This document shows positions 23,290 to 35,700 of a stretch of DNA of 64,000 nucleotides, one piece after another. The notes under the pieces are model-generated. The model saw nothing but the letters and a program-made list of their open reading frames with translations. It made no database searches and had not been told where the DNA came from. The stretch comes from Hyalella azteca. Its lineage: Eukaryota; Arthropoda; Malacostraca; Amphipoda; Hyalellidae. The translations under genes were made by a program, and so were the position numbers. The stretch covers positions 1-64,000 of the forward strand of contig NW_025931313.1 in assembly GCF_000764305.2 (NCBI RefSeq), in the 5' to 3' direction. Position 1 is the first letter of the stretch; each line of letters begins with the position of its first letter.

Positions 23290-24160
23290 GTACCGTTTAC
23301 TTACATTACGTAATCATCCGTGAAATAAATATTCATTATGGAATGAAAATGAAGGGGTTCGACTCAATGCACGGCATTTACAAGCTTGACCCTCAAGCAC
23401 GTTAGTCAAGAATGGTGATTATCTCGAATCACTTTATTTCTGAAGGAACCCTGCTTTGATATTAGATATATAAAGTTTTTAATATTTTCCTCCCATTATT
23501 AAAGAACGTGCACGAATTTCTTGAAACATGGAAAACGCACACAAAATGATGCTTAAAATATTGTGTTTTTCGTCATGGGAATACATAGATTGTCTATTTT
23601 ATTATTTTCTGCCATTGTTATACATTGAGGATGTCCACGTATTTCTGCTGTACTTCAACACGATTCATACAAAATACGTAGAATTATAATAAAAAATTTC
23701 ATTCGAAAAGAACAAGTCAATTAATTATTTAAATTTACGATTCTGTAATTTCATACACTAAATGCAATGCAACGACCTCACTAAATAAATTAACATCAAC
23801 CATTCAATGAACCTCCAATACTTTGAAATTTAAAATATTATCGCAATAATATTCTTAAATTTAAAAACAATTGCACTACAAAACACAACAATGTTGCACC
23901 CAATATTAACGCGATAACAAAATTGAGTCATTTTCTATGTAAAAGTGGAATGCAAATAAACTTTAGTATACATAATTGAATAAAAATTAAAGAATACGAA
24001 ACAATCCTTAACTCTGTACAGGCCAGCGATAATTTTGAAGATACTTGTACGGTTGACACGTTACGTACAATGTCAGCTGAGTTTTGTGGTACAATTGTGG
24101 GTATTATTCCGGTGTAAATAAAACGTGGTAGGTTTTAACAGGAAAATATAGATCACGCGC
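23290..24160. other. no supported gene
   Basis: AT-rich sequence between two minisatellites; nothing recognisable. Confidence 0.45.
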
Positions 24161-24167
24161 GTCTAAA

Positions 24168-24558
24168 TTAATGACTGGATGGAAGAATACGATTAGCGAA
24201 TTGTAGTTTATGACTGGATGGAAGAAAACGACTAGCGAATTGTAGTTTATTACTTGATGGAACAAAAACGACTAGCGAATTGTAGTTTATGACTTGATGG
24301 AAGAAAACGATTAGCGAATTGTAGTTTATGACTTGATGGAACAAAAACGACTAGCGAATTGTAGTTTATGACTTGATGGAACAAAACGACTAGCGAATTG
24401 TAGTTTATGACTTGATGGAACAAAACGACTAGCGCATTGTAGTTTATGACTTGATGGAACAAAAACGACTAGCGCATTGTAGTTTATGACTTGATGGAAC
24501 AAAAACGACTAGCGCATTGTAGTTTATGACTTGATGGAACAAAACGACTAGTGCATTG
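24168..24558 (+). repeat. 40-bp minisatellite, about ten copies
   Basis: The unit joins gactagcgaattgtagttta and tgacttgatggaacaaaaac. Some units are 39 bp by loss of one A, and the last four share the gcgcattg variant. The minus-strand ORF of 70 codons here is a product of the repeat. Confidence 0.9.
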
Positions 24559-25189
24559 GAAGTTTTTTTGCAGTTGCCGTCGGCATGAGCGACCAGGAGA
24601 AGGTGATCGGTAAATTGCAATTGACTAGTGGAATTAAATCGTGGTTAAGTAGGTACTGGTAACGTAGTTAAGTAGGTAACGGTAACGTAGTTTATAAGAA
24701 GGTAACGCTTATAGGACGGCGGTTTAAGAATATATTACCGCTATAGCTGTAGTTTTATCTTCCACAGATTATAGACTTAGAAGTACGTATTCAAACGACT
24801 TTGTGTGGAGATATTATTTCAGTCACTGACTAGAAACATGTTTAATAATCCATGATTACAAACAAGTGAAGACAAGATGCGGGCATAGCTTACTGAATTA
24901 TATTCTTTTAGGCGTCAGAGAAAACTGATACACTGAAGCAATGGTATTTCTTTTTAATTTATTTTTTATACATAGATGATAATTACACAGCGACGGAGAT
25001 AAATGCTGAATTCATTTTCAATTAGCAACATCAGTATAATTGATGAGAATGTAACATATATGTTTTAAATCTTAGTTTGTAGATAAATTCGAATCTAACC
25101 GGAATTAATTAATAAAGTTTTCATTGCAACAAGGTAACACGCGGTCAACTGCGCCTCTCATTACACAAATAAACCTTGTATGATGTACA

Positions 25190-25295
25190 ACCATGACACC
25201 TTGTATGAAATACATTATAATCTTGTACGAAATAAATTATAATCTTGTATGAAATAAATTATAATCTTGTATGAAATACAACATTATAATCTTTT
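25190..25295 (+). repeat. ~22-bp tandem repeat, four to five copies
   Basis: Unit cttgtatgaaataaattata plus at, with small changes. Confidence 0.75.
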
Positions 25296-25299
25296 CGTA

Positions 25300-26320
25300 G
25301 TGTTGTAATAAAGATCAAAGTGCTATGCACAACTCAAGCTTTAGTAATATCATCCATAGTTGCCTTTAACATAATATAATTTGTCCATACACTCAGATAA
25401 ATAAGGCCATATTGTCGAAATAATAACACACTTGCCGTAACAAGGCGGCGAACTGGACGTCATTCTTGACTTGGAAGACATTTTAACGCAAGATTTAAAT
25501 GCTAAGGGAAGATCTTGAAGAAATCTTAACCATCTCTCCGCCGTATTTACCGCAAGAAAATAACAGTTAGAAGTTATTTATATTATGTCTTTAATTTGGA
25601 GGAGACACGAAATGTTCGAAATAATTTGTACACTCCTTATTGTTCAGGAAAATGTGTTGCTTCGTTAACTGTAAAAGTTTAATTTTATTTAACCTCTTCA
25701 GCGTTGTTCACACTCAAGAATTGTCTTCCTTTTATCCATTAGAATTACATTAGGTAAATGAACAACGAATATTCTATTTATATAGTTCAACTTCATACTC
25801 ACATTTACCCAGTACGAGTTTGAAAGGTCAATAGAATTTCCATGCATGAGTATAGTTTTCAAACTTTCTATATATCACATTAAGATATTGATAATATCAA
25901 TGGTATATGGTTAATGTAGTTAATGTTTACATCTTCTCGCTCAGTCACATCCTGCACGAAGAGTATGGCGGAGTGAGTCAAAATGACTCAACTTGCATTT
26001 TTTGTTCAAAATGCGCCCAATTTTGTTCAAATAATAATAATAAATGAAAAATAATATATAAAATAATTTTTTTTGACTCACTTTTATTCTACAACTCACT
26101 CAGGGCTAAATTTAAAAATAACACTTTTCGGGTAAAGTATTTAGCATTTAAATGAGTCATGCAACAAAAGTGAGTCAATGAGACCCAGTAAAGTGCATTA
26201 AATTATCCACAAAGGACAATAGACCATGCAGATAAGTAACTCTGAATCACGCATGTCACCTACATATTAAAAAATTAATGTCTTGAGTATACTGAATTAA
26301 TATTCAGCTTGAATATACTG
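25300..26320. other. no gene; scattered TGACTCA/TGAGTCA words
   Basis: AT-rich. Isolated tgagtca or tgactca words recur between 25970 and 26190 outside any tandem array. Confidence 0.4.
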
Positions 26321-26328
26321 TCCAAAAT

Positions 26329-26465
26329 GTGACACCCTTTCTGCACGCGGCGCTGATACGCCTTTTAGCTCAGCGAAACTGGGTCAGGATGACCCACACA
26401 AGGGCAAAAAGTTCGTCGCTATTCGGACAAAATCTCACAAATTTCCCAGAGTGCATGATACATCG
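26329..26465 (+). repeat. dispersed GGTCAGGATGACCC repeat, copy b
   Basis: Contains aactgggtcaggatgaccca, cacaagggcaaaaagttcgt, 'attcggacaaaatctcac' and 'agagtgcatgata'. The plus frame reads NWVRMTHTRAKSSSLFGQN. This is the clearest plus-orientation member of the family. Confidence 0.65.
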
Positions 26466-27039
26466 CACTGAATTACCGTACATTAGCTTACGTTTAACAA
26501 CGGCCCTATAGTGACATTAAAGCACCAAAGGTTCGAGTATCTCTGTACAATAGCTCGCAAGTACATCATAAATTACGCGAGCATTTCCATACAACTTATA
26601 AACATAATTCAATAATTATACCATAAAATTTGCATCCCTGTAACTGGCCATAAAATAATCTCGTTAAAAATTAATTGAAACATAAAACGTTGACACAAAA
26701 TAACTGATTTAAATTAAACTAAAAATAAAGGTTACAAGTTTACGCAAACAAGCCAAAATTAAGAACTTCAAAACGTATTAACAATTGGAAACGTTGCATA
26801 AGACTTCAAAATGTAGCACATAAAACGTAACGTCACATTTTATAACATAACGTAACACTTGGGCAGCACATAAGTACCCCAATGTACAACGTACAACGAT
26901 ATTGATATGACTTGACGAGGCGAGGGCGGTATGTCGAGTGTACACTCTCACAAAAATGAATGGGGCATGTTGTCCAAATGGGGACACTTTTTTCCCACAG
27001 CACGAGCAGAGAGCGGACGTAGAACTTCACGCGCTCTTT

Positions 27040-27130
27040 GCTGCTAAACAGCGTCAGTGTGACTCATAAAAGCGTAAAAATGCATCGCTCTTTGGACAAA
27101 GACTCCCTCATTTGTTTGAGGGTAGACAGC
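27040..27130 (+). repeat. dispersed repeat, diverged copy
   Basis: Shares 'gcatcgctctttggacaaag' and 'ctccctcatttg' with the family, but its GGTCAGGATGACCC core is altered to gtcagtgtgactca. Confidence 0.4.
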
Positions 27131-27872
27131 TCTAGAACTATGCCCTCGGAATTCGGGATCGAAATTCCACTTGGAAATGCCGTACATGGAATGCGAGATG
27201 CGGGTAGCCTGCGAGCTTCTTGTATTGGCTGCACAGTACGGCTTGAATATAACGGAAATGTTCTTTAAGTTAAGAATATAATACAGACGCGAATGGTTTA
27301 CACGAATGGGAAGCTACCTGATGATTGAAAACAATAAACCCTAATATATACTTTTGCATTAAATTTAATTAGGAAGTAATATCGATCATTTTCTATGATA
27401 AAATACATAGAAAAAAGCGATCAGATTAATGTCTAAACGCTGACTAAAAAAGTTTTAGATGTATAATTATTATTGGGTTAATAACCATTCTGTTATCAGT
27501 GGTTATATTAATCACTGCACAAGCCTTATTCATCATTTCACCGTTCTGTGTAGATGACGGTTATTAGTTATACGAGGTAGATGAATGACACCTCATTCAT
27601 CTACATACTACATCCATCGGAACGTTGCTCGCACCATTAAATCATACTGCAAAATGTTACCCAGCATCTGACATGTTTATTAGCAATTACCTCCATACGC
27701 CATAAAGTTCAGCATATTTACCTTCCTTGCTGGCTTTCGAGTTAAAATCAAAGATGAAATCTCATAAAGTCTTAATTTATAACTTATAGTCCAGGCAAGA
27801 GCTTGTTCAGTCTGATAAATATATTATACTAAAAATGAGTCACGCATTCATCACTCTTAGTTGATCATCTCG

Positions 27873-28371
27873 AGCGTAAACGTGTCGAATAAAATATTTG
27901 ACGTTTGCGAGTTAAAACTCGTTGAATAAAGTATTTGACGTTTGCGAGTTAAAACGTGTTGAATAAAATATTTGACGTTTGCGAGTTAAAACGTGTCGAA
28001 TAAATTATTTGACGTTTGCGAGTTAAAACGTGTTGAATAAAATATTTGAAGTTTGCGAGTTTAAACGTGTCGAATAAAATATTTGACGTTTGCGAGTTAA
28101 ATCGTGTTGAATAAAATATTTGACGTTTGCGAGTTAAAACGTGTCGAATAAAATATTTGACGTTTGCGAGTTAAAACGTGTCGAATAAAATATTTGATGT
28201 TTGCGAGTTAAAACGTGTCATATAAAATATTTGACGTTTGCAAGTTAAAACGTGTCGCATAAAATATTTGACGTTTGCGAGTTAAAACGTATCGAATAAA
28301 ATACTTAATGTTTGGGAGTTAAAAAGTGGTGAACAAAATATTTAATATTTGCGAGCTCACACGTGTTGAAT
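27873..28371 (-). repeat. 37-bp minisatellite (about 13 copies) that begins inside the last PKC codons
   Basis: The plus-strand unit joins gaataaaatatttgacgttt and gcgagttaaaacgtgtc. The unit nearest the gene (28334-28371) overlaps the end of the coding sequence: the codons for F-I-Q-H-V and the stop are one copy of the unit's 'tcgacacgttttaactcgc' segment in minus orientation. The rest forms the 3' UTR or downstream flank. Confidence 0.9.
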
Positions 28372-28509
28372 AAACTCAGGATTGAGGTAGGAGAATCCAG
28401 TGAACTCGGTCTGGTCGAGGTTCATGAGGAAGAGCTTGTCGGTGGGGGTGAGCTCGGTGCGCTCCGACGTGAACTGCTTGTCGAAGTTGCTTACGTCCTT
28501 GCGGTGCCG
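28357..28509 (-). CDS. PKC: conventional protein kinase C, distal terminal exon (canonical V5 tail)
   Basis: Last 50 codons plus TGA of one PKC isoform. The acceptor (minus ttccccgacag) at 28510-28511 opens phase 0 with RHRKDVSNFDKQF and can join the phase-0 donor after FKPKI at 49011. The tail has the AGC-kinase turn motif (ELTPTDK, Thr-Pro) and the hydrophobic motif FTGFSY with its phospho-acceptor Ser. These sites control maturation and stability in conventional PKCs. It ends NPEFIQHV, whose C-terminal Val could form a PDZ-binding end (inference). The intron to the previous constitutive exon is about 20.5 kb and contains the alternative terminal exon at 35637. A 37-bp minisatellite starts at its last codons. 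Confidence 0.93.
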   Translation of the reverse strand, partial: RHRKDVSNFDKQFTSERTELTPTDKLFLMNLDQTEFTGFSYLNPEFIQHV

Positions 28510-28529
28510 CTGTCGGGGAAATAATACAA

Positions 28530-28640
28530 ATAATGATAATAATAACAATAATAAAAATATACTTAAAATATTAAAGATAATAATAGTGATATTGATGTGT
28601 CAGAACCAACGTTATCATAATAATTACAATAATTACCAGA
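28530..28640 (+). repeat. AAT-rich simple repeat in PKC intron
   Basis: Imperfect aataataat run with interruptions directly upstream (transcript sense) of the distal terminal exon's acceptor. Confidence 0.6.
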
Positions 28641-28699
28641 ACTAACGTCAATGAGGTGACATAAGCAATATGTTCACAACCGGTTATTAGGCTGCGATT

Positions 28700-31460
28700 C
28701 CTACGATTATGTTATTACCTTTGGTGAGATGCTGTGTTTAACCGCGTACTTACGAAGAGGAGTTCGGTAAAGATTTTTTACGATCGGGATTAGCTGTTAT
28801 GCTCAATAATAATATAATAATAATGCACAATCCACATGCACAACAATAAACAAAAGCAGAGCCAGAAATGAAGAAATGATAACATAACAATGTTCAACTA
28901 GATATACATTAAAGCCATTAATATATTCAGCCATTAAGAGAATTTATTTTAATACAATTTCAAAGTTCAGGTGCCTTACCTGAAGTGTATTTGTCCAAGG
29001 ATCATGTATCTCCAGAACAATGCAAGCCATGCTAATGAGGTGACCGAGCGAATACAGAGGTGATAATTCCTTTAATGCAAGAAGGTTTACCAAAGTTATG
29101 TACGAAATAATCGTTGGAAGATCGTAACGTTATCAATATATCACTCAATAGCCTACATTGTTTTAAAAAATAAATAGGTGACCACCAACAAGCGCTACAA
29201 GGTTCAATTTTTTAATAAATAATAAAAGAAAATAAAATTTAAATAAGCAAAGTGAACACTTTTTCAGAATCGCGCTCCCGACTTGACCTACGCTGGCGCT
29301 ACGAGTCCAGTGTCATCAATGTACAGAAGCACCGAGACTGCCATCATTTACGTCTCTAACATATACGTGCGAGATGTGTTCATTTTACACTCCTGTACTT
29401 ATGACACGCACCGATTTGATTTTATACTCCTGCTTTTACTATATGCACCAGTGTAAATTTTACACTATTGCCCTTACTATACGCTTGTCACTCAGAACTC
29501 TTACGACCATCGTGTAAAAAAGAGGGAAATGAAAGAATACCTTAGGTTTAATTTTTAGAGGGAAAATAGTTATATTTATAGGACACCGTGCACAGCAGTT
29601 GCAATATTTTTGTTTTAATTAACTCCCTGGGTGTCCGGAAGTGAGTTCATTGCGCGGTATCAACCGTCTCCTAACTTAAAACCTACAAAGCATTTGTTGA
29701 TTTTGAAGAACTGAACTATAAGTGAGCAAACTAGAGTAATAACCTCGCTACCGCGAGCCATGTTCTTGACACCTGCTTTTCGGTAACATATTAGAACAAA
29801 GGACGCGTCTTCACAGTTGATGGTAAGTAAATTTAAAATATGGTAAGTATTTAACAGTGAGATAAAATTTTTCAGCACGAAGGACATCAAACACAACAAA
29901 TTCAAAACATAAATCCTAACCAAATTTTTTTCCAATTCGATACAATTGAACAAAAAGCTTGATTTGCTACCGTAATTAGTGAGAAATGTAACATTAATGG
30001 ATACGTTAGCACAAGGCAACATCTCATATTCAGTAATTAAAGAAGGCAATAAAATAAACCCCATCCCAAAATTTCCGTCAACAGCAAACAACTTCACGGA
30101 GCGCTTCTATACGAACATAAAAATAGACACCATGTAAAAATACACGTTATTTTACAGCGTAGATAAATCCAGAGAAATGTTAAAATCCATAAAACATTTA
30201 GGATTTCAATAAGACCAATTGAAATTTCCAAGTGCATCAGACAGTTAAATGGAATTAAACACGATCAACGGACTCCGCTCGATTTACTGAAGTAGTAAAG
30301 GTGAGACTAAACCTATATAATGTTGGTATAAGTATATTCAACGACTCTACGTGACATAAGCTACACGAGTAACTTTCTTAGGCTACACTAAATAGACTAT
30401 GAAGGCAGGGTAAGATAGTGCATCAAGTTAAATATGTTTATAGTTCAGAATACCAGCTCCACGGTGTAACTTGAGTCTCATTAGCAAGCAAACTTCCCCT
30501 ATAACGTGGTTAATGTGCGTAATTTTAAGAGAAATTAGAATATTCACAAATAAAATCTTGCTGAATGTGTATCTTTTCAGTAGTTACAACTGAATGCGTA
30601 TCTTTACAACACAACTTGTTTTGAACACAGATTTTCGCAAAAGTATTTTGAGAGAGTATTTCAAGAAGAAAATTTCGCCGAAAGCAGACCGTTGAAAACA
30701 TGTTTCAAACGCGCAGTTTCACAAAAAAATTGTACCCAACAGGTATCTCTACGGAAAAATCTTTCTGACCTTTCATTTTCGAAAGCAAACAATGCAACAC
30801 AACAACAGCCCAGCACGCGATTCAAATAAAATTTATATAGCAGTAGCAGAAGCTCCAGTCGCCCATAAAATTATTGGTTTTGTTAACAGATCATTAGGCT
30901 CGAAACGATAGAGCAGTTCCGAGGAAAATTGAACGCGTCATAGAAAGACAATAAATCAATTTTAGTTTGAACCTTTTTAAATGGATAACAAATCGTCCTG
31001 TATAATTTAATATTAAATCAAGTATCCGTTCACAATTAGTTAACTGAATAATTAAACCAAATATTCGAAATGTTATGTAGCTAACAAGTTAGAAACATCT
31101 ACTGTTTTTAACGCCTGCTACAGAAATGTGAACTTACAAACTGTAGCGAATGTCATGTCGGCAACCTGAAATATTTCTGTTTCTCACTAACGCAGCCCAC
31201 GAATGATACGGTGAACAGGTGAGTATTACAAGGTTATAGTTAAGTGCAAGTAATTAGCAAGGCAATAGAGCTCCACCACATAAACTATTAGTATAACAAT
31301 ACTAAGAAATCTTCTAAAGAAATGGATCAAAGAACGTCTGATGCTAACTATTCTAGATAAGGAAGAAAGGACTGCAACTCAGCCATTCGGATGATGGTAG
31401 CAAGTCTACGAATATTGAACTATGGAGCATCTGACTAAGATAAAATGTCATGGTCATTAC
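28700..31460. other. PKC intron, no supported gene
   Basis: AT-rich. A 145-codon minus ORF at 29660-30097 has no domain and looks like chance; no array or element ends recognised. Confidence 0.45.
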
Positions 31461-31467
31461 ATTCCCT

Positions 31468-31565
31468 TGAATACGATGATCGTCAGGTTTATCTGATAAC
31501 CGTGAATACGTTTATCTGATAACCGATGGATCGTCAGGTTTATCTGATAACCGTGAATACGATAA
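31468..31565 (+). repeat. short tandem repeat, two to three copies
   Basis: Copies of gatcgtcaggtttatctgat then aaccgtgaatacg, with one partial copy between. Confidence 0.7.
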
Positions 31566-31897
31566 AGTTCGATTCAAACCTTAGAACCACGATTGGTGGA
31601 TGTATGTACGACATCGCGAGTCTCGAACCTCCTGGTTATCTAATAGAAAGTTATAATATCGAAAGTGAATAATATCTAATAGAAAGTTATACGGATAAGT
31701 TCATATTATAATATATTTATTCTATCTCAAACATCAATGTTGGACTAATAAGACGTATTTTAATCTTGGAACATCAAACTGACAACTAATGCTACTTGAG
31801 AAGTGATGCATAAGAAGGCAAAGGAATGCATATAAGATATTAAGTAGGACTTCAGCTCATCACAAGACGTCACATCACAACCACGCTCGTCTGCGCA

Positions 31898-32128
31898 GCA
31901 GAACAATAACTGCAGAGCAATAACTGCAGAGCAATAACTGCAGAGCAATAACTGCAGAGCAATAACTGCAGAGCAATAACTGCAGAGCAATAACTGCAGA
32001 ACAATAACTGCAGAACATTAACTGCAAAGCAATAACTTCGGAGCAATAACTGCAGAACAATAACTTCGGAGCAATAACTGCAGAACAATAACTGCGGAAC
32101 AGTAACTGCAGAACAATAACTGCAGAAA
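31898..32128 (+). repeat. 15-bp minisatellite, about 15 copies
   Basis: Unit gagcaataactgcag (includes a PstI site, CTGCAG), diverging at the right end. It yields spurious minus-strand ORFs rich in Ser-Tyr-Cys and Leu. Confidence 0.93.
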
Positions 32129-32169
32129 ATGTCAAACAATAAGCGGCCTTCATCGCATAGAACTGCCAT

Positions 32170-32375
32170 TTGCACATGCAGATACAGTACGTGCAGCCTA
32201 TATGTAGGTACAGATTCGCCATGTGTACCATATTTTCAGGTGCAAATACGGTATGTGTTCAGTATTAGCACATACAGATACGCCATGTGTACCGTATTTG
32301 CAGGTACAGACACAGTATATGCACAATATATGCAGGTACAGACGCAGTATTTGCAGGTACAGACGCAGTAATCGC
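32170..32375 (+). repeat. degenerate ~20-24-bp tandem repeat
   Basis: Variants of gcaggtacagacgcagtatt and 'cgccatgtgtaccgtattt' alternate; it directly follows the 15-bp array. Confidence 0.75.
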
Positions 32376-32509
32376 ACAAAATTTGCAGAAGCAGATACGG
32401 GCGCACTAGGATTATCAAAAGGACAATACGTTCAATATGTTCACCTCAAAAAATATCAAACAAGTTGACTTTTTGTCGACCCTAATACTAGTATCCATGG
32501 AGCACTGAG

Positions 32510-32655
32510 AAAAATGTGCGGGTAATATTGTCCAGAGACAGAGAACGGAAGCAGCACTGGTACGCCCATTTGCAGGGTCAAACTGGGTCTGGATGACCCA
32601 CTGCCTCGCCATTAGAAAAAGTCTCACACATTTCTCATGTGTGATGTAAGAAAGG
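32510..32655 (+). repeat. dispersed GGTCAGGATGACCC repeat, copy d
   Basis: Contains 'aactgggtctggatgaccca', 'gaaaaagtctcacacatttc' and a gtgtgatg end in the same order as the 26329 copy. Confidence 0.55.
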
Positions 32656-32699
32656 CGTGTACAATGGTAAGCTTCATGCCCAGTATTGTCAAAAACGGT

Positions 32700-33900
32700 C
32701 AAGTCTTAGCACACATGACAAGGAATTAAAGAGACAATACAAAGATCATTCAAACAATCCTCGTATTTTGTCCTAAATGTTACTTTTGTTCAACTGATAA
32801 ATTATCTTAAGCAAGAAACGCTAAATATTTTACGAAAAATTATAAGTCACGTCAATCGCACGCAAGCCTGTTCACTGTTCAGGGTCGCTTGATGACCTGT
32901 TCGGAGTTAATAAATATAAAGGATCAAAAGTACGGTAGCTACAGAATATTGTATACTAGGTGTAGAGGTGCATGCATAGATCTAAACCTGGTGATTAAAA
33001 TACTACACTACAATAATATTCTTATGGCTAATCACCTACAATTTGCGTGGCTATAATTGTCCGCGGCTGGTGAACTCAAAATTGTATTCCAATCACAAGG
33101 ACAAAATTTCGTCATCCAAAGCCACTGTCGTCCAAAAAATTTTTAGATGGACTTTAAAATTCGAAATATTAACACTATTTTTCCTTCGCCATTGACGTTA
33201 AATCTGTTTAGTGTGCTTAAAATCGCGATGATAAACACGCGCTTTTGCGTCCAAATATTAATTCTTGAGTATAATTCAGAACGCAAGTTAAATTTTCGTA
33301 GTTATGCAGATTTACGCGCCTTCCGTACGATATTCCGACGTAGATTGTAAAATCCGCGCACAGGCAAAGAAAACTTGAGTACTCATCTTGTAGATAGTGA
33401 CGAAAAAATGGTTTTCCGTTGTATTTTTTATGAAAATATTTTTTCAGCTATCTTCAAAGTATTGAAGATCATAATTCTGTATGAAGATTCAACAATTAGT
33501 TCACCAAATCCTCAGACCTGAAAAAAAAAACAGATTATTTGGCACGTGTTTTCTACTTCTGCGCTTTTGGAATATTCTAGTCACAACTAAAAGGAAGAGT
33601 TAAGCACACAAAAATCTATTGCTCGACGTCAAATGAAAACCCTAGGATAAATTGGATCATGAGTTGAATTTTTTCAGCAATAACGCGATACCCTAGTGTT
33701 CGATACCTCAAAAAGCGATACTCCGGTAAGTGATGCACCAGTCCGCGATAGTCCCGATACCTTAATTAGTGCGCTATACCCCAGAGGCAGATAGCCCCGG
33801 TTAGTGATACCTCAGGACAAGATACCCGGTGCAGGGTATTTCTCGTCTTTCTCGAAAGTGGGCATAAATAACCCTTTTTGTGCCGATATGAAACTAAGAT
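32700..33900. other. PKC intron, no supported gene
   Basis: Nothing coding recognised; 33680-33830 has a loose series of 'gataccc/gcgatac' words that may be a decayed tandem repeat. Confidence 0.4.
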
Positions 33901-33904
33901 GGCC

Positions 33905-34270
33905 TAGTGCACCTAGCCCAGACTCTCCCTAGTTCACCTAGTAAATACTCTTCCTATAATGCATCTAGCCCAGACTCTCCCTAGTTCACCTAGTAAATAC
34001 TCTTCCCATAATGCACCTAGCCCAGACTCTCCCTAGTTCACCTAGTAAATACTCTTCCTATAATGCATATAGCCCAGACTCTCCCTAGTTCACCTAGTAA
34101 ATACTTTTCCTATTGAACCTAGTCCAACCTCTCCCTAGTGCACCTAGTAAAAAGTCTTCCTAATGCACCTAGTCCAGACTATCAGTGGACCAAGTCCAAC
34201 CTCTCCCTTAGTGCACCTACTAGAGGCTCCACCTAATGCACCTACAAAAGACTTCACCAAGTGCACATAG
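33905..34270 (+). repeat. ~52-bp minisatellite, four good and several decayed copies
   Basis: The unit joins 'cacctagcccagactctccc' and 'tagttcacctagtaaatact'; copies decay toward the right end. Confidence 0.88.
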
Positions 34271-34299
34271 ACCGGACCAAAGCTCACCCTGGAAACTCC

Positions 34300-35400
34300 A
34301 AGTCTGTGAACGCAACCGAAGTTTCGATTTTAAATGAGGCATATTGTAACAATGAACATTAGCGGAAGACTGGAAGCATAGACGGAAGTTATAAGTCAGT
34401 AACTAATTTTTGGCAACAATGAGAGGAAGCTGAGAGAAAATCTTATATCGAACATGATGGCACGTTCCACATCTCTTTAAATATCAAACCTTCAAAGATT
34501 GTACACATCTTACGACATGTAGCGCCACAGGTAACATGTTATGCAGCATAAAGAACACCATGATGCTTTTGTCATGAATATGAGGAGCAGATTTACTGCA
34601 TCGTCATTATAAATCTTGAATTCACAGGTAAGATTTACTTACTCGCTATCCATTAATTTGATGTACTACAAAGATAGATTTACGTACGTACTTGTTAGAA
34701 CTTTTGATGAATTCACGGACCAACTTACTTATTTACTCGATCTTTATCTAATGTTGTTCATTTTACGAAAAGATTCATCTAAGTGAAAAGTGTTCAATCT
34801 AGCAAGAAAGTACTGAAACATTATTTCCTTAAAAATTGGTAAAAATGATTTCTATCCCTCATCAGTGGCAATAAACCATTCGTCGTTGCAATAAAATACA
34901 ATGAATAAGTAGCATTTTTGAGTTCCGACATCTCCCGAAGAATACTCTAATATCTCTTTTATAAAATGGAACATGATAAAACATATTATAGTAACCATCT
35001 CCTATTTACCTGCAGTTAAGATACCATGCAATAGGTCGCACGCACACAACATAAAAACTGGACACAAGCTTTTGGATCATTTCTGGCAGAGCCGCTCAAG
35101 CTCTCTCCCTTTTTTAGCGTTAAAAAATCTCTATATAGGGTGTAGATGGTAGAGCCCAAGTAGCTTCTCTTTAATTTAACTGTATAGAAGTACTTTAAAT
35201 ACTTAGATTGCGGATTAATCATAATCCCCCCGATGGTTTTGAAGTAACGTATCGCTCAATGATTTTAGATAGCAGCGCCCCCGAAGCTTCCCTTCAGTTA
35301 TAGAGAAACTTTTTACTCTAAAGGTTTGGTTGGAGTTTCCCCTGAAGCTCTACTGGGACCCCACGCCTCCACAAGATTTCATTGAAACCTCCAGAAGCTC
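34300..35400. other. PKC intron, no supported gene
   Basis: No domain-bearing ORF, RNA gene or array seen. Confidence 0.4.
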
Positions 35401-35419
35401 CCTCTGGATCCCATGTCCC

Positions 35420-35700
35420 CCGTTCCCGCGTAGTGATATTCACTGAAAGGGTTTAATTTGAACCCCCTCCTCCTGAAGCTCCCCCTGTACCCACAGTAAT
35501 TTTTCACACAAAGGGTTTATTTGAACCCCCTCCTGAATTTCCCCCTTTAACCCACAGTAATTTTTCACACGAATGGTTTAATTTGAACCCCCCTGAAACT
35601 ACCCCAGTACCCACAGTAATTTTTCACACGAATGGTTTAATTTGAACCCCCCCTGATGCTCCCCCTTGACCCCCCACAGTAGTGAGGGTTGACATAATAG
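35420..35700 (-). repeat. ~58-60-bp minisatellite starting in the alternative PKC stop exon
   Basis: Units contain cccacagtaatttttcacac, 'gaatggtttaatttgaaccc' and a C-rich 'cctgatgctccccc' part. The unit nearest the exon encodes the final CGGSRGSIRGGSN residues and the TAA stop of the alternative PKC tail. Confidence 0.85.

Noticed and set aside
29660..30097. 145-codon minus ORF in a PKC intron
   Set aside because: No domain, signal or splice pattern; AT-rich composition equals the surrounding intron, so chance is the simplest reading.
31560..31600. tRNA-like B-box (agttcgattcaaacc)
   Set aside because: No A-box or cloverleaf could be built around it.
31870..32231. Ser-Tyr-Cys-Ala-Val-rich minus ORFs of 100-118 codons
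   Set aside because: Products of the 15-bp array and not conserved coding sequence.
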